From positions 186,001-250,000 of the forward strand of contig NZ_PIOC01000003.1 of assembly GCF_003369575.1 (NCBI RefSeq): a DNA stretch of 64,000 bases, given 5' to 3'. The stretch is from Oceanobacillus arenosus. GTDB taxonomy: Bacteria > Bacillota > Bacilli > Bacillales > Amphibacillaceae. Below, piece after piece: positions 17,923 to 28,091 of the stretch (position 1 is its first letter; every line of letters begins with the position of its first letter). The notes beneath the pieces are model-generated. The model saw only the letters and a list, made by a program, of their open reading frames with translations. It was not told where the DNA came from and searched no databases. The position numbers were made by a program, and so were the translations under genes.

Positions 17923-18792
17923 CTAGATATTATTTGCAACATCTAATAAATATTTGCCGTAAGCGGTTTTTAATAAAGGTTGTGCTAAGTCTATTAATTG
18001 TTCTTTAGTAATATACTCTTTTCTATAAGCAATTTCTTCAATACATGCTATGTATAGTCCTTGTCGTTTTTGAATTGCTTCTACAAAGTTTGATGCCTCT
18101 AACAATGACTCATGAACACCTGTATCTAGCCAGGCTAGTCCACGACCTAAAATCTCTACCTTTAAGCGACCTTTTTTTAAGTAGTGATTAATAACTGAAG
18201 TAATCTCTTTCTCACCACGTTCAGATGGTTTAACATTTTTTGCAATCGCAACTACTTCATTGTCAAAGAAATATAATCCTGGTACGGCAAATGAAGATTT
18301 GGGATTCTCTGGTTTTTCTTCAATTGAAATAGCATTATTATTTTCATCAACTTCAACTACACCGTAAGCACGTGGATCATTGACATAGCATCCAAAAATG
18401 ATACCACCTTCTTGTAAAGTTGCTGCTCTTTTTAACCTATTTCCGAAATCCGAGCCATAAAAAATATTATCACCTAGAACTAAAGCCACTGATGAATCTC
18501 CAATAAAATCTTCACCTATTACAAATGCTTCAGCTAAGCCATTGGGTTCCTCTTGTATCGCAAATTCTAATTTCATACCTAACTTACTTCCGTCCCCTAA
18601 TAATTCCTGAAATACCACTATATCTCTAGGTGTAGAAATTATTAATATTTCCTTAATTCCCGCAAGCATTAATACTGATAACGGATAATAGATCATAGGT
18701 TTATCATAAACCGGTAATATTTGTTTTGATACTGCTTTTGTCAATGGATAAAGCCTTGTCCCGGAACCCCCAGCCAAAATAATTCCTTTCAT
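17923..18792 (-). CDS. rfbA: Glucose-1-phosphate thymidylyltransferase
   Basis: A 289-residue RmlA enzyme with the nucleotide-binding [11 protein letters not shown] signature, [13 protein letters not shown] and the [11 protein letters not shown] segment. It joins dTTP and glucose-1-phosphate to make dTDP-glucose, the first step before rfbB. AGGAGGTATACC precedes the ATG. It sits between the aminotransferase and rfbB on the same strand, so the dTDP-sugar branch is encoded as a block of four genes. Confidence 0.95.
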   Translation of the reverse strand: MKGIILAGGSGTRLYPLTKAVSKQILPVYDKPMIYYPLSVLMLAGIKEILIISTPRDIVVFQELLGDGSKLGMKLEFAIQEEPNGLAEAFVIGEDFIGDSSVALVLGDNIFYGSDFGNRLKRAATLQEGGIIFGCYVNDPRAYGVVEVDENNNAISIEEKPENPKSSFAVPGLYFFDNEVVAIAKNVKPSERGEKEITSVINHYLKKGRLKVEILGRGLAWLDTGVHESLLEASNFVEAIQKRQGLYIACIEEIAYRKEYITKEQLIDLAQPLLKTAYGKYLLDVANNI

Positions 18793-18802
18793 GGTATACC
18801 TC

Positions 18803-19897
18803 CTACTTTTTTATGATTTCGCAGATTCTTTCAACTTCTTCCAAAGATAGATCCGAAAATAAAGGTAATGTTAATACTCTATCGGCTATATAACTTGCAA
18901 TCGGTGTTTCTTGAATCTTAAAGGAATCCTGATAGCAAATAAACTCACTAGTTAATGGATAAAAATATTTCCTTGCATATATATTCTCATTACTAAGTTT
19001 CTCTAACACTACGTCTCTGTTATATTTGTAATCATCAAATACTACAGGAAAGTATGCATAATTGCTATTAATCCCGTCTTGTGGTTCGGAGAGTTTAATT
19101 CCTTTAATATCACCTAATAGTTCAATATATTTCTTAAAAACCTTTTTTCTTTTTTCTATTTCTTCATCCACATAATTAAGATTACATAGTCCCATAGCCG
19201 CTTGGAATTCATTCATTTTAGCATTACCAGCGACATAGTCAATTGATCCTTGACTGGTGATACCAAAGTTCTTAAGTACGTTTAAAGTATCTTTTAAGTC
19301 AGAATCTTTGAAGGCTATTGCTCCACCTTCAATTGTATTAAAGACTTTTGTGGCATGAAAACTAAACATAGAAGCATCTCCATAATTTGCAACGCTTTCT
19401 CCATTAACAGTAACTCCAAAAGCATGTGCTGCATCATAAATAACTTTGAGATTATGTTTTTTTGCAATTCTTTCTATCTCATTTACATTGCAAATATTAC
19501 CGTAAACATGTACAGGAATAATTGCAGAAGTCTTCTCCGTTATCAATTCTTCAATAGATTCTGTTTGTATTGTGTAATCTTCAGGATTGATATCACAGAA
19601 TACTGGTGTTAGCCCTTTTCTGACAATAGCATGTGTTGTAGATGCAAAAGTAAATGGAGTGGTAATTACCTCACCAGTTAATTCAAGAGCCTCAATAGCT
19701 ATTTCTAATGCTAAATGTCCGTTGGTAAACAAAGACACATTAGGAACCATTAAATAATCTCTTAGTTGTTTTTCTAATTGGTTATGTTTTATCCCCATGT
19801 TAGTCAACCAATGGCTATCCCATAAATCTCTTATTTCTTCAATATACTCCTCAAACATTGGCATGGATGAGCGAGTAACTTGTATTGGATTTTTCAT
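18803..19897 (-). CDS. PLP sugar aminotransferase (VioA/WecE-like)
   Basis: A 364-residue DegT/DnrJ/EryC1/StrS enzyme. The PLP lysine lies in [13 protein letters not shown] (residue about 185), and [13 protein letters not shown] and the YDAAHAFGV motif are typical. With RmlA and RmlB and no ketoisomerase gene beside it, the substrate is most likely dTDP-4-keto-6-deoxyglucose, giving dTDP-4-amino-4,6-dideoxyglucose or -galactose (Qui4N or Fuc4N). A 3-amino product would need an FdtA/QdtA-type isomerase, which I do not see. GGAGCTC lies before the ATG. The stop of the acetyltransferase gene upstream is 2 bases away, so the pair is probably translationally coupled. Confidence 0.85.
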   Translation of the reverse strand: MKNPIQVTRSSMPMFEEYIEEIRDLWDSHWLTNMGIKHNQLEKQLRDYLMVPNVSLFTNGHLALEIAIEALELTGEVITTPFTFASTTHAIVRKGLTPVFCDINPEDYTIQTESIEELITEKTSAIIPVHVYGNICNVNEIERIAKKHNLKVIYDAAHAFGVTVNGESVANYGDASMFSFHATKVFNTIEGGAIAFKDSDLKDTLNVLKNFGITSQGSIDYVAGNAKMNEFQAAMGLCNLNYVDEEIEKRKKVFKKYIELLGDIKGIKLSEPQDGINSNYAYFPVVFDDYKYNRDVVLEKLSNENIYARKYFYPLTSEFICYQDSFKIQETPIASYIADRVLTLPLFSDLSLEEVERICEIIKK

Positions 19898-19899
19898 TA

Positions 19900-20472
19900 T
19901 TATAAGAGCTCCTTCTTAAATTTTTCTTCCAAGAGAAGTAAGTTTTTACTTCTTTCTTTAATTTTTCTAAATGGGATACCTGCATTAATACTCCAAGGCT
20001 CCGAACTTTTATTAATAAGGGTCATTGCACCAAATGAACTTCCTTCTCTCAATCTCACTCCTGGTAAAATTACAGACCCCGCCCCTATTATTACATGCTT
20101 TTCAATTATAACTTTTTCACTTTGGATATTTTTATATTTATCTGGAATCATGGGATTAGTCATTGTTTCACCGGAATAATCATCACTTATTGAATATATC
20201 GCTATTTTAGAGGATATGTTTGCATAATCACTAATTTCTATACCATTTTCCCCGCCATATAGAGCAGTATGAGCCGCAATATGAATATAATTTCCAATGG
20301 TAATTTTTCCACTTAGAATACAGAAATCGTCGATTCGAACATTGTCTCCAATTATCATATTATTGGCCCCATAGATTGATGCTTTTTTACTTATGAAGAC
20401 ATTATCTCCTAGATATGCAAATCGTAATTCATTTAATTCAGCATAAGTATAAAAACTGTTCAATTTTATCAT
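19900..20472 (-). CDS. Hexapeptide-repeat sugar O/N-acyltransferase
   Basis: A 190-residue protein dominated by left-handed beta-helix hexapeptides (IGDNVRIDDFCILSGKITIG, then IEKHVIIGAGSVILPGVRLR). It lacks the N-terminal Rossmann-like domain of PglD. Placed directly before the aminotransferase, it most likely N-acetylates the new amino sugar to dTDP-Qui4NAc/Fuc4NAc. An O-acetyltransferase on the polymer is the alternative. AAAGGA is almost adjacent to the ATG at 20472. A TTG at 20463 has better spacing and may be the real start. Confidence 0.7.
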   Translation of the reverse strand: MIKLNSFYTYAELNELRFAYLGDNVFISKKASIYGANNMIIGDNVRIDDFCILSGKITIGNYIHIAAHTALYGGENGIEISDYANISSKIAIYSISDDYSGETMTNPMIPDKYKNIQSEKVIIEKHVIIGAGSVILPGVRLREGSSFGAMTLINKSSEPWSINAGIPFRKIKERSKNLLLLEEKFKKELL

Positions 20473-20557
20473 TCCTTTATAATGTTTTTCGCTTTAGTTT
20501 AACCGAAAAATTAATGGTATTATCAGTTCATATTTTACTAGATAACCTAAAAATTAA

Positions 20558-22009
20558 CTAATTTTTCCTTTTGAGAATTTCCTTTGCCGTACTAATTAGA
20601 TAATTATAACATTCAAGTCTAAATAGTTTCGCTAACCCAATGTAAATAATTACTCCAAAAAATATTTGTAATAACAGAGTTAACAAAGTCCCTAGTTCAA
20701 AAAACTTAATAATATATACTAATATCCCCATCACTAAAGATAAAATTAAAGATGGAACTATGTCTTTGAATTGCTCAGGAATAGAATAATTAATTATCTT
20801 AGAATTCGGAAAAGCATTAATAAAAGTTGATATTATACTAGTAATTAAAACTCCTATAGCGATCGCGTAGACGCCAAATGGTATACTTATTCCTAAAATT
20901 ATCAAACCAACGATTTTTTTAATAATTTCTAGCTTTAAAAATACATCGCTACGTCCAAGTGCATTAACAGCTTGCAAATTAGCTGTATGAATTGGCCATA
21001 ATGCGAAAGAGACACAAAAAATCTGTAGAAATGGAACTGCTGGTAACCATTTATCTGTCAATACAATTTTAATTAACGGCTCAGCAGCAATAGCCATTCC
21101 AACCATCATTGGAAAAACTATAAAAGAACTTGTAACTACAGATCTTCTAACAATAACCTTGAATTTCTTTTTGTTATCCTGATAAGATGACAAAGTTGGA
21201 AGCATTACTGATTGAATAGATCCATCTATATTACTAACAATGAGTTTTGGAAATTGTTCTCCTCTATTATAAAATCCTAATGTTGCAGAATCATACATTC
21301 TTCCAACAAATAAACTTTGTAAGTTTTTGTATAGTATATCTATTAAATTGGAAACTAATAGTTTCCAACCAAATGAAAAAAGACTTTTAACTCTTTCTAT
21401 TGAGAAAGTTAATTTTGGACGCCAATTAACTGTAAACCATAAAATTACCATTATAGATAACTGATTTGATAATTGTTGTCCTACTAAAGCCCAAACACCA
21501 TAATTATTATATGCCATTCCTATGCCCACTATAGCAGAAATAATAACGGCCCCCAAACTACTAGTAAATAATTTTTTGAATTGCATATTTCTAGAAATAA
21601 CTGCAATTTGTATAGAATTGAATGCTCCAAAGAAGAGGATGATCGATAAAACTCTAAGAACAGAAGTTAATTCTGTTTCCCCAAAAAAAGAAGCTATAAA
21701 TGGTGCAGTAAAAAAAAGAATTATATATAATATACCTGCCACCAATAAACTTAAATAGAAGACTGAAGAAAAATCAACTTCATCTGCATCTTTTTTTTGA
21801 ATAAGTGCCATATTAAATCCACTTTGAACAAAAATTCCAGCAATAGAAATAAAAATTGTTACTAGTACAATTAAACCAAATTCTTCTGGTAAAAGAATAC
21901 GAGCTAGCACAATAGTCACAATAAATTGAATCCCTTGTGTTCCACCTCGCTCTAATAGTTTCCATAAAAGAGAAGTAATAACATCTTTTTTTGTTACTTC
22001 ATGTCCCAT
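20558..22009 (-). CDS. Wzx-type polysaccharide flippase
   Basis: A 483-residue membrane protein with about 12-14 helices, starting with an amphipathic SLLWKLLERGGTQGIQFIVT segment characteristic of the TuaB/WzxC branch of the MOP exporters. It should move undecaprenyl-linked repeat units across the membrane for polymerisation by the Wzy protein encoded at 23158. The length matches the family. It is the only flippase in the locus. Confidence 0.85.
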   Translation of the reverse strand: MGHEVTKKDVITSLLWKLLERGGTQGIQFIVTIVLARILLPEEFGLIVLVTIFISIAGIFVQSGFNMALIQKKDADEVDFSSVFYLSLLVAGILYIILFFTAPFIASFFGETELTSVLRVLSIILFFGAFNSIQIAVISRNMQFKKLFTSSLGAVIISAIVGIGMAYNNYGVWALVGQQLSNQLSIMVILWFTVNWRPKLTFSIERVKSLFSFGWKLLVSNLIDILYKNLQSLFVGRMYDSATLGFYNRGEQFPKLIVSNIDGSIQSVMLPTLSSYQDNKKKFKVIVRRSVVTSSFIVFPMMVGMAIAAEPLIKIVLTDKWLPAVPFLQIFCVSFALWPIHTANLQAVNALGRSDVFLKLEIIKKIVGLIILGISIPFGVYAIAIGVLITSIISTFINAFPNSKIINYSIPEQFKDIVPSLILSLVMGILVYIIKFFELGTLLTLLLQIFFGVIIYIGLAKLFRLECYNYLISTAKEILKRKN

Positions 22010-22048
22010 TCAATAAACTTCCTTTTGAGCAATATATTATTTTTCGTT

Positions 22049-23101
22049 CTAATCATTAAAAATTGGTTCCCAAATACTTACAAAATAATCTTCACTAAAA
22101 ACTTTAGTAATTTTCTTTTGATTGTTTACACCAGTTGAATATGCGAATTCGTTAAAATTAAACTTTTCAATTGCCAAGAAATCATTCATTTCAATATTAA
22201 ACTTTTCTTTAAAATGTAGCCACATTGACGTATCAGATCTAATAAAAACCTTTTTATTCAAATACAAAAGTGCATAGATATTCCCTAATGCTTGCTGCCT
22301 GTCATTATTGAAGATTGCAATATCAATATTATTAAGATAATTGCTATATTCTTTTGAAGGTAGAAATTCGGTTAAAGGAATAAACTTATCCCCAAAGATT
22401 CTTTTCCCTTCCTCAATTATTAAATTTACATAAGTTTTATTTCCGGCATATGATAAGGGTACATAAATAATTATGTTTTTTTCTCTAAAACGTGCTAATT
22501 TGTTTAACGCTTCAAGATGATTATTTGTTGGATCTGCAGAATTTCCAATCTGTATAATCAGTTGCTCTTTTTTTCTTTCACTTAGTGGAAGGGTGTCTAA
22601 ATTTTTTTTTGATATTGGAGTTATATAAGCTCCATGATGATACATTCCCTTTACACCATACCATTTTTTTGCGAGATCATAGTCTCCCTTAACTAGAGTC
22701 ACTATGTGTCCAAATCTTTTAATTATAAATGCTCTTAAAAATTCCTTTGATTTGGCCTTTATGCTTTCACGTGCTTTATTATAGTCATATAAGTCTTTAC
22801 CCCAAATAATCCAATAACATTTTTTTAGTAACCATGGCTGTAAAAATAATATTACCATAATCTTCGGACTAAATAGGCTATGTAAAAATATCCGATCAGC
22901 TTGATTCAAATATCTTAATAATAGTATAAAATCGAAAGGTTGGCTGTAAAAGTATTTAGTATTTTTAGATTTGCTTTCAATTACAGTATTTAAAGTTGGA
23001 ATAACTGCGAACTGATGTTGTTTTAAATTAAAGTATTTATTTACGAAGTTTATATAGGGTTCAGTAAACTTATCATTATTTAAAATGTGAAGGTTTTTCA
23101 T
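22049..23101 (-). CDS. Fuc4NAc-type transferase (WecF-like, GT56)
   Basis: A 350-residue protein with the marks of TDP-Fuc4NAc:lipid II transferase: WIIWGKDLYDY, the GNSADPTNNHLEALNKL block, PLSYAGNKTYV and IAIFNNDRQQALGNI. In enterobacterial common antigen synthesis WecF adds 4-acetamido-4,6-dideoxygalactose from a dTDP donor. This supports the reading that the rfbA-rfbB-aminotransferase-acetyltransferase block produces dTDP-4-acetamido-4,6-dideoxyhexose. It adds one sugar of the repeat unit on the cytoplasmic face. Confidence 0.8.
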   Translation of the reverse strand: MKNLHILNNDKFTEPYINFVNKYFNLKQHQFAVIPTLNTVIESKSKNTKYFYSQPFDFILLLRYLNQADRIFLHSLFSPKIMVILFLQPWLLKKCYWIIWGKDLYDYNKARESIKAKSKEFLRAFIIKRFGHIVTLVKGDYDLAKKWYGVKGMYHHGAYITPISKKNLDTLPLSERKKEQLIIQIGNSADPTNNHLEALNKLARFREKNIIIYVPLSYAGNKTYVNLIIEEGKRIFGDKFIPLTEFLPSKEYSNYLNNIDIAIFNNDRQQALGNIYALLYLNKKVFIRSDTSMWLHFKEKFNIEMNDFLAIEKFNFNEFAYSTGVNNQKKITKVFSEDYFVSIWEPIFND

Positions 23102-23157
23102 GATTTTCTCCCTTAAAGTGTATTAAACGTTACCTAAATCTAATAATATTTAGCTTA

Positions 23158-24255
23158 TCAATATATAATAAGAACTATATTATAGGCAATTAAATAGTAT
23201 ATAAATAAAAGAAATACGTATATCTGATTTCTTTGCTTAGAATAACTAATTATATAATACATTAAGAGAAAGTTACCAATAGATAAAAGAAAGTCCATAC
23301 GATAACCCGCAATTAATGATCCAGTTGACATAAGAAAGACCGATATTAAAGTCCCCATGATTTGTGCTTTTAACAAAATAGAAATAAAATTATCTTTCAC
23401 ATTCATTAATAATTTCAAACCAAAAAGGGCAATTAAAATATTTAACACCACTGGCATAATCATCATGAAATTAAGTAAAGTATCTTTAATTATATTTTCT
23501 GATGAAAACTCGCTACTGACATAAAGTTGTGCTTTTTCAATAAATGCAAATTCGCTATCTGTAAAAATAGGTATGCCATTTGAAAGTGCACCTTTTAATA
23601 ATGTCCCAGATAGAAATGCCACAATTAAAAAAAAGAGATATCTTTTAGTGGTCCACTTAATTTTAAAGAATGGCAAGATAGCGAAAATAACTAAACTAGA
23701 ATAGTGAAAAATACTTGCCAATCCAACATTTAATAAAGTGCGCAATTTTTTCCTTTGTGCAATTGCTAATAATGCAGATAAATATAGTGCAGCAGCAAAA
23801 AAGTGCCTTATTATATCCATTGGTCCTTTAAGAAGGTATGCAAGAAGAAATAAAGTATAAATTAATAAAATGTTCTTTATTTCCGCTTTATTCACAACAT
23901 AAATTATAAGAAAGATTGGAATCAAAAAAAACACAAAAAACATAGCTCGATAATCTAATGATAACGACTTTAATATTGAAATTATTAACAAAAAACCAGG
24001 TTCATATCGAGAACTAAATAATTCTAAAAAACTATATTGTGAAAAATTTATTATGTCCTGGTTTATAAATATTCGCTGATAAGAAGTCGTATCTGTACCA
24101 ATTGATCGAATAGAAGCAATTATTGACAAGGGTAATAGGCTAACAATCACAATTGAATATTTTACATATTTATTAAAATGTGATTCAAAGGGTACTAACA
24201 AGGCTATTAATATAATAATAGAAATTATTACTAGATAGTTAACTTCTGTGGTCAA
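23158..24255 (-). CDS. Wzy polysaccharide polymerase (EpsG family)
   Basis: A 365-residue hydrophobic protein with about 10-11 membrane helices. An early external loop (SIRSIGTDTTSYQRIF) and the DIIRHFFAAALYLSALLAIA helix are typical of EpsG/Wzy polymerases. It should polymerise flipped repeat units outside the membrane. The start is a TTG with GAAGGTG upstream. A decayed second polymerase lies at 29350-30200 in the same operon. Confidence 0.8.
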   Translation of the reverse strand: MTTEVNYLVIISIIILIALLVPFESHFNKYVKYSIVIVSLLPLSIIASIRSIGTDTTSYQRIFINQDIINFSQYSFLELFSSRYEPGFLLIISILKSLSLDYRAMFFVFFLIPIFLIIYVVNKAEIKNILLIYTLFLLAYLLKGPMDIIRHFFAAALYLSALLAIAQRKKLRTLLNVGLASIFHYSSLVIFAILPFFKIKWTTKRYLFFLIVAFLSGTLLKGALSNGIPIFTDSEFAFIEKAQLYVSSEFSSENIIKDTLLNFMMIMPVVLNILIALFGLKLLMNVKDNFISILLKAQIMGTLISVFLMSTGSLIAGYRMDFLLSIGNFLLMYYIISYSKQRNQIYVFLLFIYYLIAYNIVLIIY

Positions 24256-24446
24256 ACAAACACCTTCTTCAAATAAAAATATATGTATAAAGTGAGTAAT
24301 TCGTTATTAGTTTATAATTGGAGTAACTACTCCCTTCTACATATAGAAAACCATTGAATATTCTTACTTATATTAAAAATTCCTTTGTAAGTATTCTTAT
24401 GGTTTTAGAGGTAGTGGTAATTGTGATACGGTTAATATTCACACTA

Positions 24447-25571
24447 TTATAATTTCCAGACTACTCTGTTCACATAATCGGTATATGATAAAATAATTCT
24501 TAAGACTTTTTCTGAAACATTAGGCATACTGTAGTCTCGAACTAACCTTAAAGTTTTACTTTCCTGAGATTCCAAAACTTCTAGTCCCTGTAATATTCTT
24601 TCCTTTCCTAATCCAACCATCATAACTGCAGCTTCTTCCATGGCTTCTGGTCTTTCATGGGCTTGTCTTATATTAAGCGCTCTAAATCCAAGAATAGAAG
24701 ATTCTTCACTAATCGTTCCACTGTCACTAAGAACTGCTTTCGCTTTTATTTGAAGTTTCACATAATCATTAAACCCTAAAGGTTTCATAGTTTTAACTAA
24801 TTGATTGAACTTTATTCCTTTAGCTTCAATCATTTTTCTAGTTCTAGGATGTGTACTTATAATAATTGGCAGATTATACTTCTCAGCAATTGCGTTTAAA
24901 CTATCAACTAAATCTAAAAAGTTAGTATCTGAATTAATATTTTCCTCTCTATGAGCTGATACTACAAAGTAGTTTCCTTCTTCTAATCCTAACCTATCTA
25001 ATACAACTGATTTCTCTATATCATCTTTTCTAGAGTTTAGAACCTCGAACATAGGGCTTCCTGTTTTAATCACTCTATCAGATGGGAGTCCTTCTCTAAG
25101 AAGATATTCTCTTGCAATATCACTATAGGTCAAGTTGATATCAGCTGTATGATCAACAATTTTTCTATTTGTTTCTTCCGGTACTCTTTGATCAAAACAA
25201 CGATTACCGGCTTCCATATGGAATATAGGGATATGTTTTCTCTTTGCTGCAATGGCACATAAACAGCTATTTGTATCACCAAGTACTAAAATAGCATCTG
25301 GTTTTACTTCTTCCATAATAGGATCTATTTTAATTAAAATATTCCCAATAGTTTCTACTGCTGTTCCCGTAGCTGCGTTAAGAAAATAATCTGGTTTTTT
25401 CAATTTAAAATCCTTAAAGAATACTTCATTTAATTCGTAATCATAATTTTGCCCTGTATGAACAAGAATATGTTCAATAGCATTTGATGCATCTAATTTA
25501 TTTATTACAGCTGATAGTCTTATTATCTCTGGTCTTGTACCAACTACCGTCATGACATTTAACTTCTTCAT
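24447..25571 (-). CDS. capG: UDP-GlcNAc-type 2-epimerase, CapG/FnlC
   Basis: A 374-residue nonhydrolysing 2-epimerase (VVGTRPEIIRLSAVI, LVHTGQNYDYELNEVFF, HMEAGNRCFDQRVPEETNRK, SDSGTISEESS). The AGNRCFDQRVPEE form and the position directly after capE and capF mark it as the last enzyme of UDP-L-FucNAc synthesis (CapG/FnlC) rather than the ManNAc-forming WecB/CapP. Its start lies 3 bases from the capF stop, with GGAGGT upstream. The 190 bases after its stop contain no gene. Confidence 0.85.
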   Translation of the reverse strand: MKKLNVMTVVGTRPEIIRLSAVINKLDASNAIEHILVHTGQNYDYELNEVFFKDFKLKKPDYFLNAATGTAVETIGNILIKIDPIMEEVKPDAILVLGDTNSCLCAIAAKRKHIPIFHMEAGNRCFDQRVPEETNRKIVDHTADINLTYSDIAREYLLREGLPSDRVIKTGSPMFEVLNSRKDDIEKSVVLDRLGLEEGNYFVVSAHREENINSDTNFLDLVDSLNAIAEKYNLPIIISTHPRTRKMIEAKGIKFNQLVKTMKPLGFNDYVKLQIKAKAVLSDSGTISEESSILGFRALNIRQAHERPEAMEEAAVMMVGLGKERILQGLEVLESQESKTLRLVRDYSMPNVSEKVLRIILSYTDYVNRVVWKL

Positions 25572-25574
25572 TAA

Positions 25575-26684
25575 TTATACCTCCACGAAATAAGTATCTG
25601 GCTTTTCTGGATCAAAGCATTCATTTGCCCACATTACAGTTACGAGGTCATTTTCTCCTATATTTACAATAGAGTGTGTATATCCAGTAGGAATATCGAC
25701 AACCTGTAATTTTCCACCACTTACTCTATATTCGGAGATTTCTTCTGAATCTATCTTTCTAAAGCGAATCAGACCTTCTCCACTTACAACTAAGAATTTT
25801 TCATTTTTAGTATGATGCCAATGGTTTCCTTTAGTAATTCCAGGTTTTGAGACATTTATAGAAACTTGCCCTCTTTCAGCAGTTCTCATAAATTCTGTAA
25901 ATGAACCTCTATGGTCAGTATTCATTTTAAGGTCATAAGAAAACTTATCTTCTGGTAAGAAGCTTAAATAAGTACTATAAAGTTTCTTAGTTAGAGCATC
26001 TTCCATATCAGGAATACTTAAATCCGTTCTGCTTTTTTTGAAGCTTTTTATTAAATCTGCAAGCTCTCCAAGTTTAATATTATGTGTCACGGGAACAAAA
26101 CAATATTGTTCTGTTCTCGTTGGTTCTCCCACTAGGGCACTCATAAACTCCTCTAATACATCATCTATATAACAAAGGTTTAGTTCTGCATCTGGGTTAT
26201 TTACTTGGATATCTAAATCTCTAGCTATATTATGACAATATGTAGCTACTACAGTATTATAGTTTGGTTTACTCCACTTACCAAATAAGTTTGGCAGACG
26301 GTATACATATACTTTTGAGCCCGATTCCTTGGAATAATCAAATAACAAATCCTCCCCAGCCTTCTTACTTTGTCCATAAGGATTATTTCTTTCAGCTTGA
26401 ATTGAGGAAGTAATAAGAACAGGAGCATTATTGTTATGTTTCTTTAATAGTTCTAGTAAATGTGCAGTTAAATCAAAATTATCTCTCATAAATTCAGCTT
26501 CATCTTTTGGTCTATTGACTCCAGCTAAATGAAAGACAAAATCACATTCTTTTGTATAATCTTCAAGTAATGAAGAATCGCTTTCTCTAGTAAACGTCAA
26601 TATTTCATGGTAACCTTTATTTTCCAGTTCAACGATGAGATTTTTCCCTACAAATCCATTTGCACCTGTAACAAGAATTTTCAT
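25575..26684 (-). CDS. capF: Bifunctional reductase/epimerase CapF/FnlB
   Basis: A 369-residue fusion. An N-terminal short-chain dehydrogenase (TGANGFVGKN, then NPYGQSKKAGE) is followed, from about residue 245, by a cupin domain with a metal-binding HWHHTKNEKF motif. In Staphylococcus aureus CapF the cupin domain epimerises C-3 and the SDR domain reduces the C-4 keto group to give UDP-L-TalNAc, which CapG then converts to UDP-L-FucNAc. I chose the ATG at 26684 because AAAGGTGGG lies 8 nt upstream; the upstream extension lacks homology. Confidence 0.9.
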   Translation of the reverse strand: MKILVTGANGFVGKNLIVELENKGYHEILTFTRESDSSLLEDYTKECDFVFHLAGVNRPKDEAEFMRDNFDLTAHLLELLKKHNNNAPVLITSSIQAERNNPYGQSKKAGEDLLFDYSKESGSKVYVYRLPNLFGKWSKPNYNTVVATYCHNIARDLDIQVNNPDAELNLCYIDDVLEEFMSALVGEPTRTEQYCFVPVTHNIKLGELADLIKSFKKSRTDLSIPDMEDALTKKLYSTYLSFLPEDKFSYDLKMNTDHRGSFTEFMRTAERGQVSINVSKPGITKGNHWHHTKNEKFLVVSGEGLIRFRKIDSEEISEYRVSGGKLQVVDIPTGYTHSIVNIGENDLVTVMWANECFDPEKPDTYFVEV

Positions 26685-26700
26685 CAGTCCATCCCACCTT

Positions 26701-27738
26701 TTAATTAATTGTGTGATTCTTTTCATTCCATTCTTTTAATTCCTTTTGCACATATTCTAATTCAATTAATTTTCGTTTAATTTGTTCAACAGTTAGAATT
26801 TCTGTATTATCCGAATTATACTCTTCTACTGAGGTGAGATTTTCATCGCCATCTGCAAAATACTTATCATAGTTAAGGTCTCTTTGATCTGCAGGAACTC
26901 TATAGAAACCTGGTAAGTCTTCTGCCTTTACATATTCTTCTTTTGTAAGAAGTGTTTCGTAACGTTTTTCTCCATGACGAGTGCCAATGATTTTAATTTC
27001 ATTCTCAGCATTAAATAGTTCTTTAACGGCTTGTGCTAGGTCACCAATTGTACTAGCTGGCGATTTTTGAACCATGATATCTCCTGCAGCAGCATTTTCG
27101 AAAGCAAATACTACTAATTCAACTGCCTCTTCTAGACTCATAAGAAATCTTGTCATATTTGGATCAGTAACAGTTAAAGGTTTTCCATTTTTAATTTGTT
27201 CAATAAATAATGGAATAACTGATCCACGTGAAGCCATAACATTTCCGTATCTCGTCCCACAAATAAGTGTCTTATCTGGATTAACTGTTTTTGATTTAGC
27301 AACAAATACTTTCTCCATCATTGCTTTTGAAATTCCCATTGCATTTATTGGATAGGCGGCCTTATCTGTAGAAAGACAAATCACCTTTTTCACACCATAT
27401 TCTATTGCTGCAGTTAATACATTATCTGTGCCATTGATATTTGTTTTTACAGCCTCCATCGGAAAAAACTCACAAGAAGGTACTTGTTTTAGTGCTGCTG
27501 CATGAAATATGTAGTCAACGCCGTGCATCGCATTTTTCACACTTGCAAGATCTCTTACGTTACCAAGATAAAATTTGATTTTATCGTTGTTATATTTTCT
27601 TCTCATATCATCTTGTTTTTTTTCATCACGAGAAAATATACGGATCTCATTTATATCTGTATCAAGGAATCTTTCCATTACTGCATTACCAAAAGAACCT
27701 GTTCCACCAGTTATAAGCAAAGTTTTATTATTAAACAT
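26701..27738 (-). CDS. capE: UDP-GlcNAc 4,6-dehydratase/5-epimerase CapE/FnlA
   Basis: A 345-residue soluble member of the CapD/FlaA1 group (TGGTGSFGNAVMERFL, HAAALKQVPSCEF, LSTDKAAYPINAMGISK, RYGNVMASRGSVIPLF). It starts the UDP-L-FucNAc branch from UDP-GlcNAc and is followed by capF and capG in the order known from S. aureus type 5/8 capsules. AGGGAGATG precedes the ATG. The locus therefore has two 4,6-dehydratases: this one and the membrane-bound CapD at 38089. Confidence 0.9.
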   Translation of the reverse strand: MFNNKTLLITGGTGSFGNAVMERFLDTDINEIRIFSRDEKKQDDMRRKYNNDKIKFYLGNVRDLASVKNAMHGVDYIFHAAALKQVPSCEFFPMEAVKTNINGTDNVLTAAIEYGVKKVICLSTDKAAYPINAMGISKAMMEKVFVAKSKTVNPDKTLICGTRYGNVMASRGSVIPLFIEQIKNGKPLTVTDPNMTRFLMSLEEAVELVVFAFENAAAGDIMVQKSPASTIGDLAQAVKELFNAENEIKIIGTRHGEKRYETLLTKEEYVKAEDLPGFYRVPADQRDLNYDKYFADGDENLTSVEEYNSDNTEILTVEQIKRKLIELEYVQKELKEWNEKNHTIN

Positions 27739-28091
27739 AGAAACATCTCCCTTTTTAGGTCCTTGATATAATAGAAATTTTACTTTAGTATTTCAGTCTA
27801 AATCTATGTTCCTTCAATAGCTGATAATTTGTTTGACTTAATTTTACTGATATCACTCTAATATCATTCTTCAAAGGTGAAATTACATCTAGACTGAAGA
27901 AAAATTCTATTTATACAAACTAGCATTATAAAAATCATATTTTTCTATTAAAAACTTAATCATACTTAGTTAATAGCGAGTAATCCATATTTTTCAGATT
28001 TAAATTATCTCTCATACCAAACCTACTTTTTCATAAACATCAATAATAAATAGTTTCACCGTGGATTACCTTTTTACACAAATTAATCTAT
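27739..28091. other. AT-rich spacer inside the capsule operon
   Basis: About 350 bases between the glycosyltransferase stop and capE. No gene, strong hairpin or repeat is visible. It may hold an internal promoter for capE onwards. Confidence 0.3.

Noticed and set aside
16864-18792. dTDP-L-rhamnose pathway
   Set aside because: rmlC and rmlD are absent. The aminotransferase and the WecF-like transferase point to a 4-acetamido-dideoxyhexose instead.
24447-25571. ManNAc-forming epimerase (WecB/MnaA)
   Set aside because: The adjacency to capE and capF and the AGNRCFDQRVPEE form favour CapG/FnlC.
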